Below are positions 26,420-35,800 of a stretch of 64,000 nucleotides of DNA, one piece after another (position 1 is the first letter of the stretch; each line of letters opens with the position of its first letter). Origin of the DNA: GCA-2686265 sp036010965 (GTDB lineage Bacteria > Planctomycetota > UBA1135 > GCA-002686595); contig DASCMO010000059.1 of assembly GCA_036010965.1 (NCBI GenBank), forward strand, positions 1-64,000. The letters are read 5' to 3'. The notes beneath the pieces are model-generated. The model worked only from the letters and a program-made list of their open reading frames with translations. It was not told where the DNA came from and searched no databases. Made by a program: the position numbers and the translations under genes.

Positions 26420-26728
26420 TTGATCACTCACATGGTGCTGCTCAAGATTCGCAGCGATGTGCCCGCCGAGCAGGTCGACGCCGTCTTCTCCGCCCTGGCG
26501 GACCTGGGTGACCGAGTTCCGGGCATCCTGTCGTTCAGCGGCGGCCCCTACTCATCCGACGAGGGGTTGCAGGGCGGGTTCACCCACGGTTTCTGCATGA
26601 CCTTCCCCGATGCGGCGGCTCGTGACGCCTACCTGCCGCACCCCGCACACGAGGTCGTGAAGACCATGGTGCTCGAAGTGCTGGACGGCGGACTGGCGGG
26701 TGTGGTGGCGTTCGACTACGAATCCTGA
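26420..26728 (+). CDS. Dabb family (stress-responsive alpha/beta barrel) protein
   Basis: A 102-residue ferredoxin-like alpha/beta protein of the Dabb family. It has the typical N-terminus ITHMVLLKIRSDVP, the central GILSFSGG, and the C-terminal HPAHEVVKTMVLEVLDG with the HPxH pattern. It starts at TTG 26420, with AAAGGAA about ten bases upstream; the internal ATG would remove the first strand. Dabb proteins dimerise; some are enzymes or stress proteins, and most are uncharacterised. It follows the giant fusion by 52 bases and precedes the transporter by three. Confidence 0.85.
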   Translation: MITHMVLLKIRSDVPAEQVDAVFSALADLGDRVPGILSFSGGPYSSDEGLQGGFTHGFCMTFPDAAARDAYLPHPAHEVVKTMVLEVLDGGLAGVVAFDYES

Positions 26729-26731
26729 CCG

Positions 26732-28270
26732 ATGGAAATTGCATCCACAGGTGACCCGTCCCCTCGCACCGGGCGCTGGTGGCGGATTGTCCTGGGACCG
26801 GCCCTGGCGTCGGTGATCGTGGTCCTCGGCCCCGGGGACACTCCGACCGTCGCCGCGATGGCGGCCATCGCGGCCTGGATGGCCGCCTGGTGGGTCACCG
26901 AGGCGGTCCCCATTCCGGTCACCGCGCTCCTGCCTCTGGTGCTGATTCCCGTTGCGGGCATCCAGTCCGTCGTCGATGTGGCCCCCAACTACGGCCGCTC
27001 GACGGTCTTCCTGTTCCTCGGTGGCTACATGCTGGCCATCGGATTGCAGGCCTCGGGCGTGCATCGGCGCATGGCGCTGGGGATCGTGCATGCGGTGGGG
27101 GGCGAGCCGACGCGCGTCATCCTGGGGTTCATGATCGCTTCGGCGTTCCTGTCCATGTGGATCACCAACACCGCCACGGTGATGGTGCTGATGCCGATCG
27201 GCCTGTCGGTGATCGAGGCGGCGCGCGACCGCGACACCGACCCGCGCGAGCTCAGGAATTTTGCCGTGACCGTGATGCTCGCCATCGCCTACGCCGCTGA
27301 CATGGGCGGCATGACCACCCTGGTGGGGACGGCACCGAACCTCTCCTACAAGGAACAGCTCACGCGCCTGTTCCCGGCGGCTCCCGAGACCTCGTTCGTG
27401 GGCTGGATGGGGATCGGCCTGCCCCTGGCGGTCGTGTTCGTGTTCTGCGGTTGGCTGCTGTTGACGCGCTTCCTCTTTCGTCCCGGGCGCAGCTCCTTGC
27501 TGGGCAGCAGCGAGGCCGTGGCGCGATTGCGAAGTGAACTGGGTCCGCCGCGGCGCGACGAGATCGTCACCGCAGCGCTCTTCGGCCTCACAGCGATGCT
27601 GTGGATCACGCGCCGGGACATCACCGTGGGCGGCACGCTGATTCCGGGTTGGGGCTCGATCCCCTGGCTGGAGGGCGGGTTCCTCGATGACTCGGTCGTG
27701 GCGGTGGGGATGGCGATCCTGCTCTTCATCATTCCCTCCAAGAGCCGGCCGGGCGAGCGCTTGCTCGATTGGAGCATGTCGAGCCGTATGCCCTGGGGCA
27801 TGCTGCTGCTCTTCGGCGGCGGCTTCGCTCTCGCGGACGGTTTTGGTGTCTCGGGCCTCTCGCTCTGGATGGGCGGGCACTTCAGCGCTCTCGAGGGAGC
27901 CCCGCCCTTGCTGGTGATCTTGCTCGTCTGCACGGCGCTGACCTTTCTGACTGAGCTGACCAGCAACACGGCGACCACGGAGATGGCGCTGCCGATCCTG
28001 GGCGCCGCGGCGGTGGCCATGAACACCGACCCGCGCGCGCTGATGATTCCCGCCACCCTCTCGGCTAGTTGCGCGTTCATGATGCCCGTGGCGTCGCCCA
28101 CCCAGGCCATCGTCTTCGGCTCGGGCTGGGTGCCGATCCGCCAGATGGTGCGGGCTGGGATCTGGTTCAACTTGCTCGGGATCGCCCTCGTGACCCTCGT
28201 GTTCTGGGTCCTCTGCGGGCCGGTCGCAGGTATCGTGCCGGGCAGCGTGCCGGCGTGGGTGACGCCGTGA
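26732..28270 (+). CDS. SLC13/DASS-type sodium:anion symporter
   Basis: A 512-residue membrane protein with 11-12 helices and the divalent anion:sodium symporter signatures. The first half has AAWMAAWWVTEAVPIPVTAL and the SNT-type substrate loop (SMWITNTATVMVLMPIG). The second-half equivalent is TELTSNTATTEMALPILGA with the following ASCAFMMPVASPTQAIVFGSG. The family takes up dicarboxylates, tricarboxylates, sulfate or phosphate with sodium. The paired SNT motifs favour a carboxylate. Only three bases after the Dabb gene, so co-transcription is likely. Followed by a 148-base gap. Confidence 0.93.
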   Translation: MEIASTGDPSPRTGRWWRIVLGPALASVIVVLGPGDTPTVAAMAAIAAWMAAWWVTEAVPIPVTALLPLVLIPVAGIQSVVDVAPNYGRSTVFLFLGGYMLAIGLQASGVHRRMALGIVHAVGGEPTRVILGFMIASAFLSMWITNTATVMVLMPIGLSVIEAARDRDTDPRELRNFAVTVMLAIAYAADMGGMTTLVGTAPNLSYKEQLTRLFPAAPETSFVGWMGIGLPLAVVFVFCGWLLLTRFLFRPGRSSLLGSSEAVARLRSELGPPRRDEIVTAALFGLTAMLWITRRDITVGGTLIPGWGSIPWLEGGFLDDSVVAVGMAILLFIIPSKSRPGERLLDWSMSSRMPWGMLLLFGGGFALADGFGVSGLSLWMGGHFSALEGAPPLLVILLVCTALTFLTELTSNTATTEMALPILGAAAVAMNTDPRALMIPATLSASCAFMMPVASPTQAIVFGSGWVPIRQMVRAGIWFNLLGIALVTLVFWVLCGPVAGIVPGSVPAWVTP

Positions 28271-28418
28271 GTGGCACGTCCTCCTGCCAAGCGTCGTTAT
28301 TCTGCTGATACCGAAAATCTCGATCGACGGCGGAAGTAATGGGGGGGGCGAGTTCGCTCGGTGGGCGTGAGGCCGCCGAACGGCGCAGTATCCGAGAGGC
28401 TCAGGGGGAGATCAGCGA

Positions 28419-29186
28419 GTGATGGAGTCAAGCGAGAGCCAACCACACGGAGTCGCCATCGACCCCATCGACTGCCTGCGCCGCGGCTGGGCGCTCATCG
28501 GGGATCAGTACGGGTTGCTCGTGGCCATGGGCTTGCTGTTCATGTTGATGGTCAACGCCCAGACAGCCCTCATTCCCATGCCAATCCTCGTAGGCCCGCT
28601 CATGTGCGGGTTGTACGTGGCCCTGCGCACTCGCTCGGAGGGCGGGCGTGCACGCCTGGACCAGCTCTTCGAGGGCTTCCGTCGCTTCTGGCCCGCGTTC
28701 CTCGCGTCGCTCCTGCACCTCTTGATCTTCGCCCTGACCGCCATTCCCTTTGCCATCGTCCTGGTCCTGGCCGGATTGTCCGCGGGTGCGGCCTTCAACA
28801 GCGGCGCGGAGGTATTGGGCGTGTGCATCGCCACCTTCACCGTTCTCACCGCGCTGGCCCTCGCGATCGCGCTGCTGGTCGTCAACACGCTGATCTGGTT
28901 CACCTACCCCTTGATCGTCGAGCGCGACCTCTCCGCCGCTGCCGCCATTGCGGTCAGTGCGCAGGGCGCCCGGCGGCACATCGGCGGACTCGTGGTCCTG
29001 CATGTGGTCCTGGCCGTTCTCACCATCCTGGCCTACCTGGCGCTGATCGTCCCGGGACTGCTCGTCTTCCCGGTCACCCTGGCAGCGAGCTGGGTGGCGT
29101 ATCGCGAGGTGTTCCCGATCCAGGAGTCTTCCGGGCAGCCGAGCGGCCCGGATGGTGTCGCGCCAGTCGGAGAGCCGTCGGGCTGA
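28419..29186 (+). CDS. Polytopic membrane protein of unknown function (DUF975/DUF4013-like)
   Basis: A 255-residue protein with a short charged N-terminus, then about six hydrophobic segments arranged in pairs (35-65, 95-130, 140-165, 190-240). The pattern 'RRGWALIGDQYGLLVAM' at the start and 'RRHIGGLVVLHVVLAVL' later resembles bacterial membrane proteins of the DUF975/DUF4013 type. No catalytic motif is seen. GTG 28419 has AGGGGGAG eight bases upstream; the ATG directly after (28422) is the alternative. Stands alone between the transporter and the next membrane protein. Function unknown. Confidence 0.7.
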   Translation: MMESSESQPHGVAIDPIDCLRRGWALIGDQYGLLVAMGLLFMLMVNAQTALIPMPILVGPLMCGLYVALRTRSEGGRARLDQLFEGFRRFWPAFLASLLHLLIFALTAIPFAIVLVLAGLSAGAAFNSGAEVLGVCIATFTVLTALALAIALLVVNTLIWFTYPLIVERDLSAAAAIAVSAQGARRHIGGLVVLHVVLAVLTILAYLALIVPGLLVFPVTLAASWVAYREVFPIQESSGQPSGPDGVAPVGEPSG

Positions 29187-29189
29187 AGG

Positions 29190-29196
29190 TAGACTA
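29190..29196 (+). promoter_or_regulatory. Candidate -10 hexamer TAGACT
   Basis: TAGACTA at 29190-29196, just past the stop of the preceding gene, matches the hexamer family found before several other genes here. It lies 14 bases before a small leader ORF and about 75 bases before the next gene. No strong -35 is visible. Confidence 0.3.
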
Positions 29197-29209
29197 TCCG
29201 GGCCTCACC

Positions 29210-29263
29210 ATGGCCCCGCCCCGGTCCCGCAACCTCGCCGCCCGCGCGGCGTCGCCCTCCTGA
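29210..29263 (+). CDS. Possible 17-residue leader ORF
   Basis: ATG at 29210 reads MAPPRSRNLAARAASPS and stops at a TGA whose GAGG forms the ribosome site for the GTG at 29272. It could couple translation of the transporter, or mean nothing. No homologue can be recognised at this size. Weak support. Confidence 0.25.
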   Translation: MAPPRSRNLAARAASPS

Positions 29264-29271
29264 GGCTGGGC

Positions 29272-30600
29272 GTGCTGCGATCCCTCCAGCGGCGCGTGTT
29301 CGGCATCGAGGAGGGGGAGGCGGCCTGCGTCCTGTGGGCGGCGGCGACCTTCTTTTGCGCGCTCTCGGGGTACTACGTGTTGCGGCCCTTGCGCGACGCC
29401 TTCGGTATCGCCGAGGGCCTGCGAAATCTGAAGTGGCTCTACTTGCTGACCTTCGTAGTCATGCTGGTGGCGTCACCGGTCTTCGCCCTGCTGGTCGCGC
29501 GCTTTCCCCGCCGCAGGGTCGTGCCCTGGATCTGTCACTTCTTCGCACTCAACCTGGCGCTCTTCTCGGCCCTGCTGCACTTTCTCCCCGATGAGCTGCG
29601 CGGAAGGGTGGGCAGCGTCTTCTTCAGCTGGACGAGTGTTTACAACCTGATCGTCGTCTCCGTGACCTGGAGCTTGGTGGTCGACCTGTTCTCGACCGGG
29701 CAGGGTCGGCGCCTGTTTGGGCTCGTGATCGCGGGCGGATCCCTGGGTGCTCTGTGCGGCGCCGCCATCACGGCGGCGTTCGTGCACGCCGTCGGCCCCG
29801 CGCTGCTGCTGCTCATCAGCGTGGGCATGCTCGAAGCGCAGGTGGTCTGTATGAGGGGCCTGCAGCGCGCTGTCCCCTCGGGTGCGAGTGGTCAGCCGGA
29901 CAGGCGAGACGGAGCGCTGGGCGGAGGGTTGCTCGAGGGCTGGCGGCGCATCCAACGCTCTCCATACATGCTGGCCATCTGCGGCTACATGCTCCTGACG
30001 AGCGTCTGTGCCTCGGTCGCCTATTACGAGCGCAGCGCCATCATCGCCGCGGCGGTGGCGGACGAGGCTGAGCGCGCGCGCCTGTTCGCCCTCATGGACG
30101 TCACCTCAAACGGGCTGATCTTGTTCCTGCAGGCTTTCGCCGCGGGCCGCCTGCTGGCCTGGATCGGCGTCGGCGCCACCCTGTGCGTGCTGCCTGTCGT
30201 CTACCTGCTCGGGCTCACCGCGCTCGGCGCGGCGCCTGTCCTGGCCGTGATAGTGGTGTTCGAGGTGGCGCGCCGCTCGGTAGGCTATGGCGTCACCGCG
30301 CCGACCAAGGAGGTGCTCTTCTCCCCCTTGAGCGCCGTGGAGAAGTACAAGGCCAAGAACTTCATCGACACGGCCGTCTGGCGTGGCGGTGATTTGCTGG
30401 GGGTCTGGTTCGCGTCGCTGCTGGACCTGTTTTCCGGCCTGGGGAGCCTGTCCTTGGCTGCTTTGCCCTTCGCCGCCGGCTGGATCGCGGTCGCACGGGG
30501 CATCGGGCGAGAGCACCGCTCGCGCACCGCGGCGAGCGGGAGCGCCCCAGGCGGCTCAAAGGAGGGACTTGAGGGGGCGGGGAAGGGGCCTGAGGGGTAG
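29272..30600 (+). CDS. NTP/NDP exchange transporter-like MFS protein
   Basis: About 442 residues from GTG 29272, with GAGG six bases upstream. An open frame back to 29152 overlaps the previous gene and gives a non-membrane lead. The N-terminus LRSLQRRVFGIEEGE and the first helix motif GYYVLRPLRDAFG are typical of the ADP/ATP-translocase-like (TLC) group of MFS proteins. GRRLFGLVIAGGSLGALCGA and APTKEVLFSPLSAVEKYKAKNFIDT are further signatures. There are twelve helices. In obligate intracellular bacteria the group imports ATP; free-living homologues have unknown roles. The C-terminus is Gly/Glu-rich and disordered. Confidence 0.8.
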   Translation: MLRSLQRRVFGIEEGEAACVLWAAATFFCALSGYYVLRPLRDAFGIAEGLRNLKWLYLLTFVVMLVASPVFALLVARFPRRRVVPWICHFFALNLALFSALLHFLPDELRGRVGSVFFSWTSVYNLIVVSVTWSLVVDLFSTGQGRRLFGLVIAGGSLGALCGAAITAAFVHAVGPALLLLISVGMLEAQVVCMRGLQRAVPSGASGQPDRRDGALGGGLLEGWRRIQRSPYMLAICGYMLLTSVCASVAYYERSAIIAAAVADEAERARLFALMDVTSNGLILFLQAFAAGRLLAWIGVGATLCVLPVVYLLGLTALGAAPVLAVIVVFEVARRSVGYGVTAPTKEVLFSPLSAVEKYKAKNFIDTAVWRGGDLLGVWFASLLDLFSGLGSLSLAALPFAAGWIAVARGIGREHRSRTAASGSAPGGSKEGLEGAGKGPEG

Positions 30601-30613
30601 TTGTCGGATTGGG

Positions 30614-30641
30614 TTGCGGGCTTTGCAGGCTGGAATAGACT
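30614..30641 (+). promoter_or_regulatory. Predicted promoter of the secreted Cys-rich gene
   Basis: TTGCGG (30614-30619) and TAGACT (30636-30641) are separated by 16 bases, a reasonable sigma-70 pair. The leader to the ATG at 30703 would be roughly 55 bases. Sequence inspection only. Confidence 0.45.
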
Positions 30642-30702
30642 GAAGTAGCGGGATTTTCCCCACCATCTCAGGTTCCCCACTTCCAGCTCACCGAGGTTCC
30701 CC

Positions 30703-32172
30703 ATGCAGATCCGAGTCCTCTCCCTTCTGGCCCTGGCCGCGTTCCTGCCGAACGCCGGAGCCCAGACGGCCGCAAAGCAGAAACCGTTCACCCCCAAGAT
30801 GGCGTCCACGCCTCCGGCCTCCGTCATGGTTCCTGCTCCCAACCCGGGCGGTTATCTGGGTGGGACAGACTCGTGCGCGACGCCGACCCCGATTGCCGGT
30901 CAGGCAACTTTCCCGTTTGACTCGACAGCGGCCACCACAGGCCCCGAAGGCCAGAGCGAGTCGCTCTGCTACGCCTTCGGCACCTCGGCGGTCGACTTTG
31001 ACGTGTGGTTTTGCTGGACGGCGGATGCCGACGGGCAGGCCAACATGACCATGTGCAATGGTGCCACCCACGACACCAAGATCGCGGCCTACCCGGCCTG
31101 CGGTTGCCCGACCCAGGGCTCGGCTATCGTGTGCAACGATGACTCCTGTGGCCTCCAGTCAGGGATCCTGTTCACCGTGGTCAATCAGACGTCCTACACG
31201 CTTCAAGTCGGCTCATTCCCCGGCGGGGGCGCGGGAGCCGGCTCCTTCGACATCAGCATCACGCCCAGCGGCGGCGCGACGGGCGCGGACGATTGCGCCA
31301 GCGCTGATGTGATCTCGGGTGACGGTGTGTTCCAGTTCGACAACAACTCCGCCACTACCGGCACCCAGGGACAGAGCGAGTCGCTCTGCTTCGCCTTCGG
31401 CACTTCCGGTATCAACAGCGACGTGTGGTTCGACTGGACCGCGGGTTGCACCGGTTCGACCGACTACACCACCTGCGGCGGTGCGTCCAACGACACCAAG
31501 CTCGCTGTCTACCCCGGAGGCGGATGTCCCGCGACTGGGTCGTCCCTTGGCTGTAATGACGATATGTGCGGGCTGCAGTCCTCGGTGGTCTTCAACTCGA
31601 CGGCGGGAACGACCTACTCCCTCCAGTTGGGTTCCTTCCCCGGCGGCTCCACCGGCTTCGGCACCTTCTCCCTGACCACCACCAACTGTGGCGGTGGTGG
31701 CGGCGGCCCGGGCTCGGCCCTGTGCTTCGGCGACGGTTCTGGTTCCGTGTGCCCCTGCGGCAACGCGGGTGGTAGCGACGAGGGCTGCGGGAACTCCTCT
31801 GGCGCCGGTTGCGCGCTCGACGGATCCGGCTCCAGCTCGCTGGGCAACGCCGACCTGGCTCTCGACGCGACGAACGCGATCCCCAGCCAGCCCGGCCTGT
31901 TCTTCCAGGGCGACACCGAGGTCAACGGTGGCAACGGGATCGTCTTCGGAGACGGCCTGCGCTGCTGCGGCACCGGTGTCGTGCGGCTGCAAGTGGTCGT
32001 GCCGGACGGTAACGGTGACGCCTCGACGTCCGTCGACGTCGGAGCGGACGGCGGCGCGGCAGCCGGCGACCAGCGCTGCTACCAGTACTGGTACCGCAAC
32101 CCCGGGTCCGGCTCGCCCTGCGGCAGTGGGTTCAACACCTCGAACGCCTACAGCGTGACCTGGACGCCCTGA
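30703..32172 (+). CDS. Secreted Cys-rich protein with duplicated domain and clade-type C-terminal domain
   Basis: 489 residues. A clear signal peptide (SLLALAAFLPNAGA) is followed by two homologous beta domains of about 135 residues, encoded by 420-base tandem units. Each contains GQSESLC, DVWF, NDTK or HDTK, CNDD and LQxGSFPGG. A Gly-rich linker near 330-340 leads to a Cys-rich segment (LCFGDGSGSVCPCGNAGG). The final ~130-residue domain has CCGTGVVRLQV and CYQYWYRNPGSG. I have seen this tail on many exported proteins of Saltatorellus-like planctomycetes (memory, unverified). It may be a sorting or adhesion domain. All cysteines suggest disulfides in an extracytoplasmic setting. Function unknown. 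Confidence 0.85.
   Translation: MQIRVLSLLALAAFLPNAGAQTAAKQKPFTPKMASTPPASVMVPAPNPGGYLGGTDSCATPTPIAGQATFPFDSTAATTGPEGQSESLCYAFGTSAVDFDVWFCWTADADGQANMTMCNGATHDTKIAAYPACGCPTQGSAIVCNDDSCGLQSGILFTVVNQTSYTLQVGSFPGGGAGAGSFDISITPSGGATGADDCASADVISGDGVFQFDNNSATTGTQGQSESLCFAFGTSGINSDVWFDWTAGCTGSTDYTTCGGASNDTKLAVYPGGGCPATGSSLGCNDDMCGLQSSVVFNSTAGTTYSLQLGSFPGGSTGFGTFSLTTTNCGGGGGGPGSALCFGDGSGSVCPCGNAGGSDEGCGNSSGAGCALDGSGSSSLGNADLALDATNAIPSQPGLFFQGDTEVNGGNGIVFGDGLRCCGTGVVRLQVVVPDGNGDASTSVDVGADGGAAAGDQRCYQYWYRNPGSGSPCGSGFNTSNAYSVTWTP
30862..31683 (+). repeat. Two tandem 420-base repeats inside the secreted protein gene
   Basis: Unit 1 is about 30862-31281 and unit 2 about 31282-31683, with exact register (offset 420). 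The best conserved stretch is around CAGAGCGAGTCGCTCTGCT, at 30952 and 31372. The units diverge elsewhere but keep cysteine positions, so this is an old internal duplication maintained as protein domains. Confidence 0.8.
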
Positions 32173-32194
32173 GCGTTCAGTTCACTTTCCCAGC

Positions 32195-32228
32195 GGGGGG
32201 CGGTGCCGAGGGATCGGCGCCGCCCCCC
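32195..32228 (+). terminator. Strong GC hairpin after the secreted protein gene
   Basis: Perfect-to-near-perfect stem: GGGGGGCGG T GCCG, loop AGGGAT, then CGGC G CCGCCCCCC, 23 bases after the stop codon. Fourteen stem positions pair with one G-T wobble. It is followed by TTCGG rather than a T-run. So it is either an atypical intrinsic terminator or an mRNA-stabilising 3' hairpin. Confidence 0.6.
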
Positions 32229-32293
32229 TTCGGTTCGGGAGTTCCTTTCGATCCGTGGCCACCTTGCCACGGGCTCGGCTATGGTGAGAGGCC

Positions 32294-32857
32294 ATGACTG
32301 ACACGAAGACGCCCAGCCTCCTGGTCTGGATGGACATGGAGATGAGTGGCCTCGATCCGCGCACCGACCGTGTGCTCGAGATGGCGACCCTCGTGACCGA
32401 CGGCGACCTCGAGGTCGTGGCGGAGGGACCCGAGCTGGTGATCCATCAGTCGGAGAGTGTCCTCGAGGCGATGGACGAGTGGAACCGGACCCACCACGGG
32501 GATTCGGGCCTGACGAACCGCGTGCGGGAGTCCACGCTTGACGAGGCCGAGGCCGAGCGCCTGACCCTCAAGTTCATCGCGGAACACTGCCCGCCCCAGA
32601 CCGCTCCCCTGGCGGGGAACTCGATCTGGCAGGACCGTCGCTTCCTGGTGGAGTACATGCCGCTGATCGACGCTCACCTCCACTACCGTCTGGTGGATGT
32701 GTCGAGCGTGAAGGAACTCGTGCGCCGCTGGCGGCCCGAGGTGCTGGCCGATGCGCCTCGCAAGGCAGGCGCTCACCGAGCCCTGGAGGACATCCTCGAA
32801 TCCGTGGCCGAGCTGCGCTTCTACCGCGAGCGGATCTTCTCCGCCCCTTCGGCCTGA
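32294..32857 (+). CDS. orn: Oligoribonuclease (DEDDh 3'-5' exonuclease)
   Basis: A 187-residue protein matching oligoribonuclease, which degrades short RNAs, including dinucleotides, to mononucleotides. DEDDh residues are visible: Asp and Glu in VWMDMEMSGLDP (exo I), Asp in GNSIWQDRRFLVEYMP (exo II), and His and Asp in RKAGAHRALEDILES (exo III). Length is normal (180-200). TATGGT is eight bases before the ATG and could be a -10 for a leaderless message. Monocistronic by position; the convergent gene ends 13 bases away. Confidence 0.95.
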   Translation: MTDTKTPSLLVWMDMEMSGLDPRTDRVLEMATLVTDGDLEVVAEGPELVIHQSESVLEAMDEWNRTHHGDSGLTNRVRESTLDEAEAERLTLKFIAEHCPPQTAPLAGNSIWQDRRFLVEYMPLIDAHLHYRLVDVSSVKELVRRWRPEVLADAPRKAGAHRALEDILESVAELRFYRERIFSAPSA

Positions 32858-32870
32858 TCGAGGGCGAGGG

Positions 32871-35800
32871 TCAGGGGAGCGCCAGGTGCAGGGTGGCGGT
32901 CGAGAGTGGCTCGACTTCGACCTGGCCTTGAACGGCGGGAGCGCCGGGGGCAGCGATGCGCCAGGCGTAGGGTCCGCGCGGGAGGTGGCTGAGGAGCAGG
33001 CTGCCGCCCTCGCCGGTGGCGACGGCACCGGTTGAAGCCTGCACGCGACCCTCACCGACCCAGGTCGAGACCGCCGTGTCGAACTCGCTGGAGCGCAGGT
33101 CCAGGGCGAGGCCGGCCACGCCTTGGCCGTCGGCGTCGACGACCTCAACGGCCAGATTTCCCAGGCGGCGCACTTGGACGATCAGCGACTCGGAGTCGCC
33201 CTTGAACTCGAAGGTCGCTCCCGCATCCCAGCAATTCGCCGGCAGGGCCTCGACGCGGTAGGTGCCGTGGCCGACACGCTCCCAACTGGCCCGGCCGTCG
33301 GAGTCGGTCGCTCTGTACCCGAGGGTCGTACGCGGGGACGGCGAGTACAGCGTCAGGGGTGCGCCGGGGATGGGCCTGGAATCGTCCATGAGCCGCACGG
33401 TCAGGTCGTCGTCGCAGTCGAGCTTCAACTCGACGAAGGTGTCATCGGTCAGGGAGAGGTCGACCTCGGTCCTCGGCGAGAGACCCAGGCTGTTGTGCTG
33501 AACGAAGAGGGAGACCCGGTCGAATCGCAGGCCCTCGAAGATCGCCGTGCCATCGGAGCGCACGAGTTCGTTCGCCCGCACCAGACCCCCGGGCCCGATG
33601 GCGCTCACCGTGGCGTCTCGCACGGGGTTCCCGTCCCCGTCGATGACCCGGGCCTCCAGCTTGGGGCCGAATAGAGGCACCCGAATGACGCGCGGCACGC
33701 CCGGAGCGAAGCGCTGGTGGACGCTGGCGTACACCGTGTCCTGGTTCCAGTCGTGCATGACCTCGACCGTGACTTCGTCGGCGGTGACGAGTGGTACTTC
33801 GATCCTGTCGCGATCCCCGATTAAGCCCATGAAGACGTTGGACACCCCACCACGGTGGTCGGGAAATCTGAGGACCAGCGAGGCCGCGGGCGGTGGCTCG
33901 CGTCCTTCCTCGGTGACGAACTCCACGATGACCGGCGCGGGAGTTTCAAATGGGAGGCGAACCACCCACTCCCGGCCCGGGGACAGCCGGATCGCGCCGA
34001 GGCCCAGCATGCCTCCGCCGTGCCAGCAGAGGTCCATCATGTGTGTCCCGGGTTCGACGTCCTCCAGCTCGAGGACGCCGTTGGAGGGGAAGCGAGTCAG
34101 GGGAATGGCCCCGTGCCCGTTTGCTTGGGAGGTGAGCCACACACCCCGCTCTGGAATGGGTTCGGAGTGCACGAGCTCGACCCGCAGCTTCTGAGGGCGC
34201 GAGAGCGCGATCACGCCGAAGTCCACGCGACCGTCCCGGAATGAGCCTTCGCGCGTGGCCGACGCGTAGCCCGGGGCGGAGGCTGTGATCCTGCCCACCT
34301 CGGCGGCGAAGCACTCCACTTCGAAGGACCCGTCGGCGCCCACCCGAAAGGCTCGTCCGCGGGAGCCCATCCTCGACCGTGCGTAGAGCATCTGCGGATC
34401 CACGGTGGCGCCGGGCACGGGCTTGCCGGTGACGGCGTCGAGGACCGCGCCCACCCCCGGCGTCGGCTCGGCCACCTCGAGCAGCACTCCTGTGTCGCCC
34501 TCGGCCGTGACCTGCGCCTTCGCCGGAGCGCTCTGAGCTAGGTCGCTCCCCACGGTTGCCAGCAGTGTGACCTCGCCGACCGGGGCCGTCGAGATCTCGA
34601 ATGATCCGTCCTTGCGCTCCGAGAAGTGGGCCACTTTTCGTGCTGCGAAGAGGTCGTACCAGTAGATTACCTTGAAGTCCTCGACGGGCTCACCTCCCCG
34701 TAGGCAGCGCCCGTGGAGTCGGCCCGCGCGCTCGAGGAAGACTTCGAAGACCTTGCCCGGAGGAGTTGCGTTTGGGCACTGGATGTGCGTTTCCGTACCG
34801 GCGACGAACCCTCCGGCGCTCCCTTCGATGTCCAGCCAGCTGAGGGTCGTCGGCGTACCTCGTACCGTGGCTTCCCCCTCTTCGTCGGCCCAGGCTCGCG
34901 CCTGATGTCGTCTTTCGTCGTCCTCGCGCCAGACCCAGGAGACCGTGACGCGACCGTGCGGGACTGGGACCTTGCCCGTCGGGGTCTTCTTGACCAGCCG
35001 TACGAGCAGCTCGTTGCCCAGCTCAGGCCGAAACTCGACGGTCAGGAGCGCTCCCGGCGAGGGTGGTTCGCGCACTTCCTCGAGGGGGATGAAGTCACCG
35101 CCCTCGAGACGAAAGACGAAGCGCACGGCGTCCGCGAGAAGCGGGAGGTCGATCGCCCCCCAGGTCCCGTCTTCCGCCACTCCCGACGAGCCCAGGAGCT
35201 TCAGGTCGCCGTTGGAGAGTTCGGCCAGGCCCAGTACCCGAGCGAGGGGCATCGACGTCTCGCTCCAGACCGTGCCGCGGGCAGCGAAGGTGTCGTCGAG
35301 GACGAGGGTGAGCGCCTTCGTGTCGCCGTCGGGTCGCACGGGAGCCGAGCGCCGCTTGCCGGCACTGGCCCACAGGACCGTCGGGAGGCGTGACGGGAAG
35401 ACTGCCGCCCGTCCCGTCCCGTCGCTCGTCGAGCGCCGCTCGAGGCATGCCAGGGCGCGATCGTCGGGGCTGCCGGGGAGCGTTCCGCCGGCACCGGGCA
35501 GAGCCGAGAAGAGTGCGGCCCGCTCGTGCGCTGACAGTCCGCGCTGGACCACCAGGGCGCCCTCGACGGGTTCCCCGGCACGGTCCGTCACGCGCACCTC
35601 GAGTCGCGGCGCCTCCTCCAGGACGAGGGCGGCTCCCGGCTTCCACCGCGGGTCCTCTCCCGGCGCCGCCCAGCGAGCGATGTGCTCGGCGTGGGTGATC
35701 CACACCAGCGCCTCGCTCTCAGGCGTCTCCCCGACACCAGGCGAGAAGACCCGTCCCGCCTCATCGCTGGGGCCGCCGACGCTCGCCGCTTCGTGTCCGT

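Noticed and set aside
31213..31992. Minus-strand frame across the secreted Cys-rich gene
   Set aside because: The plus-strand gene has signal peptide, tandem domains and conserved cysteines; the antisense frame has none.
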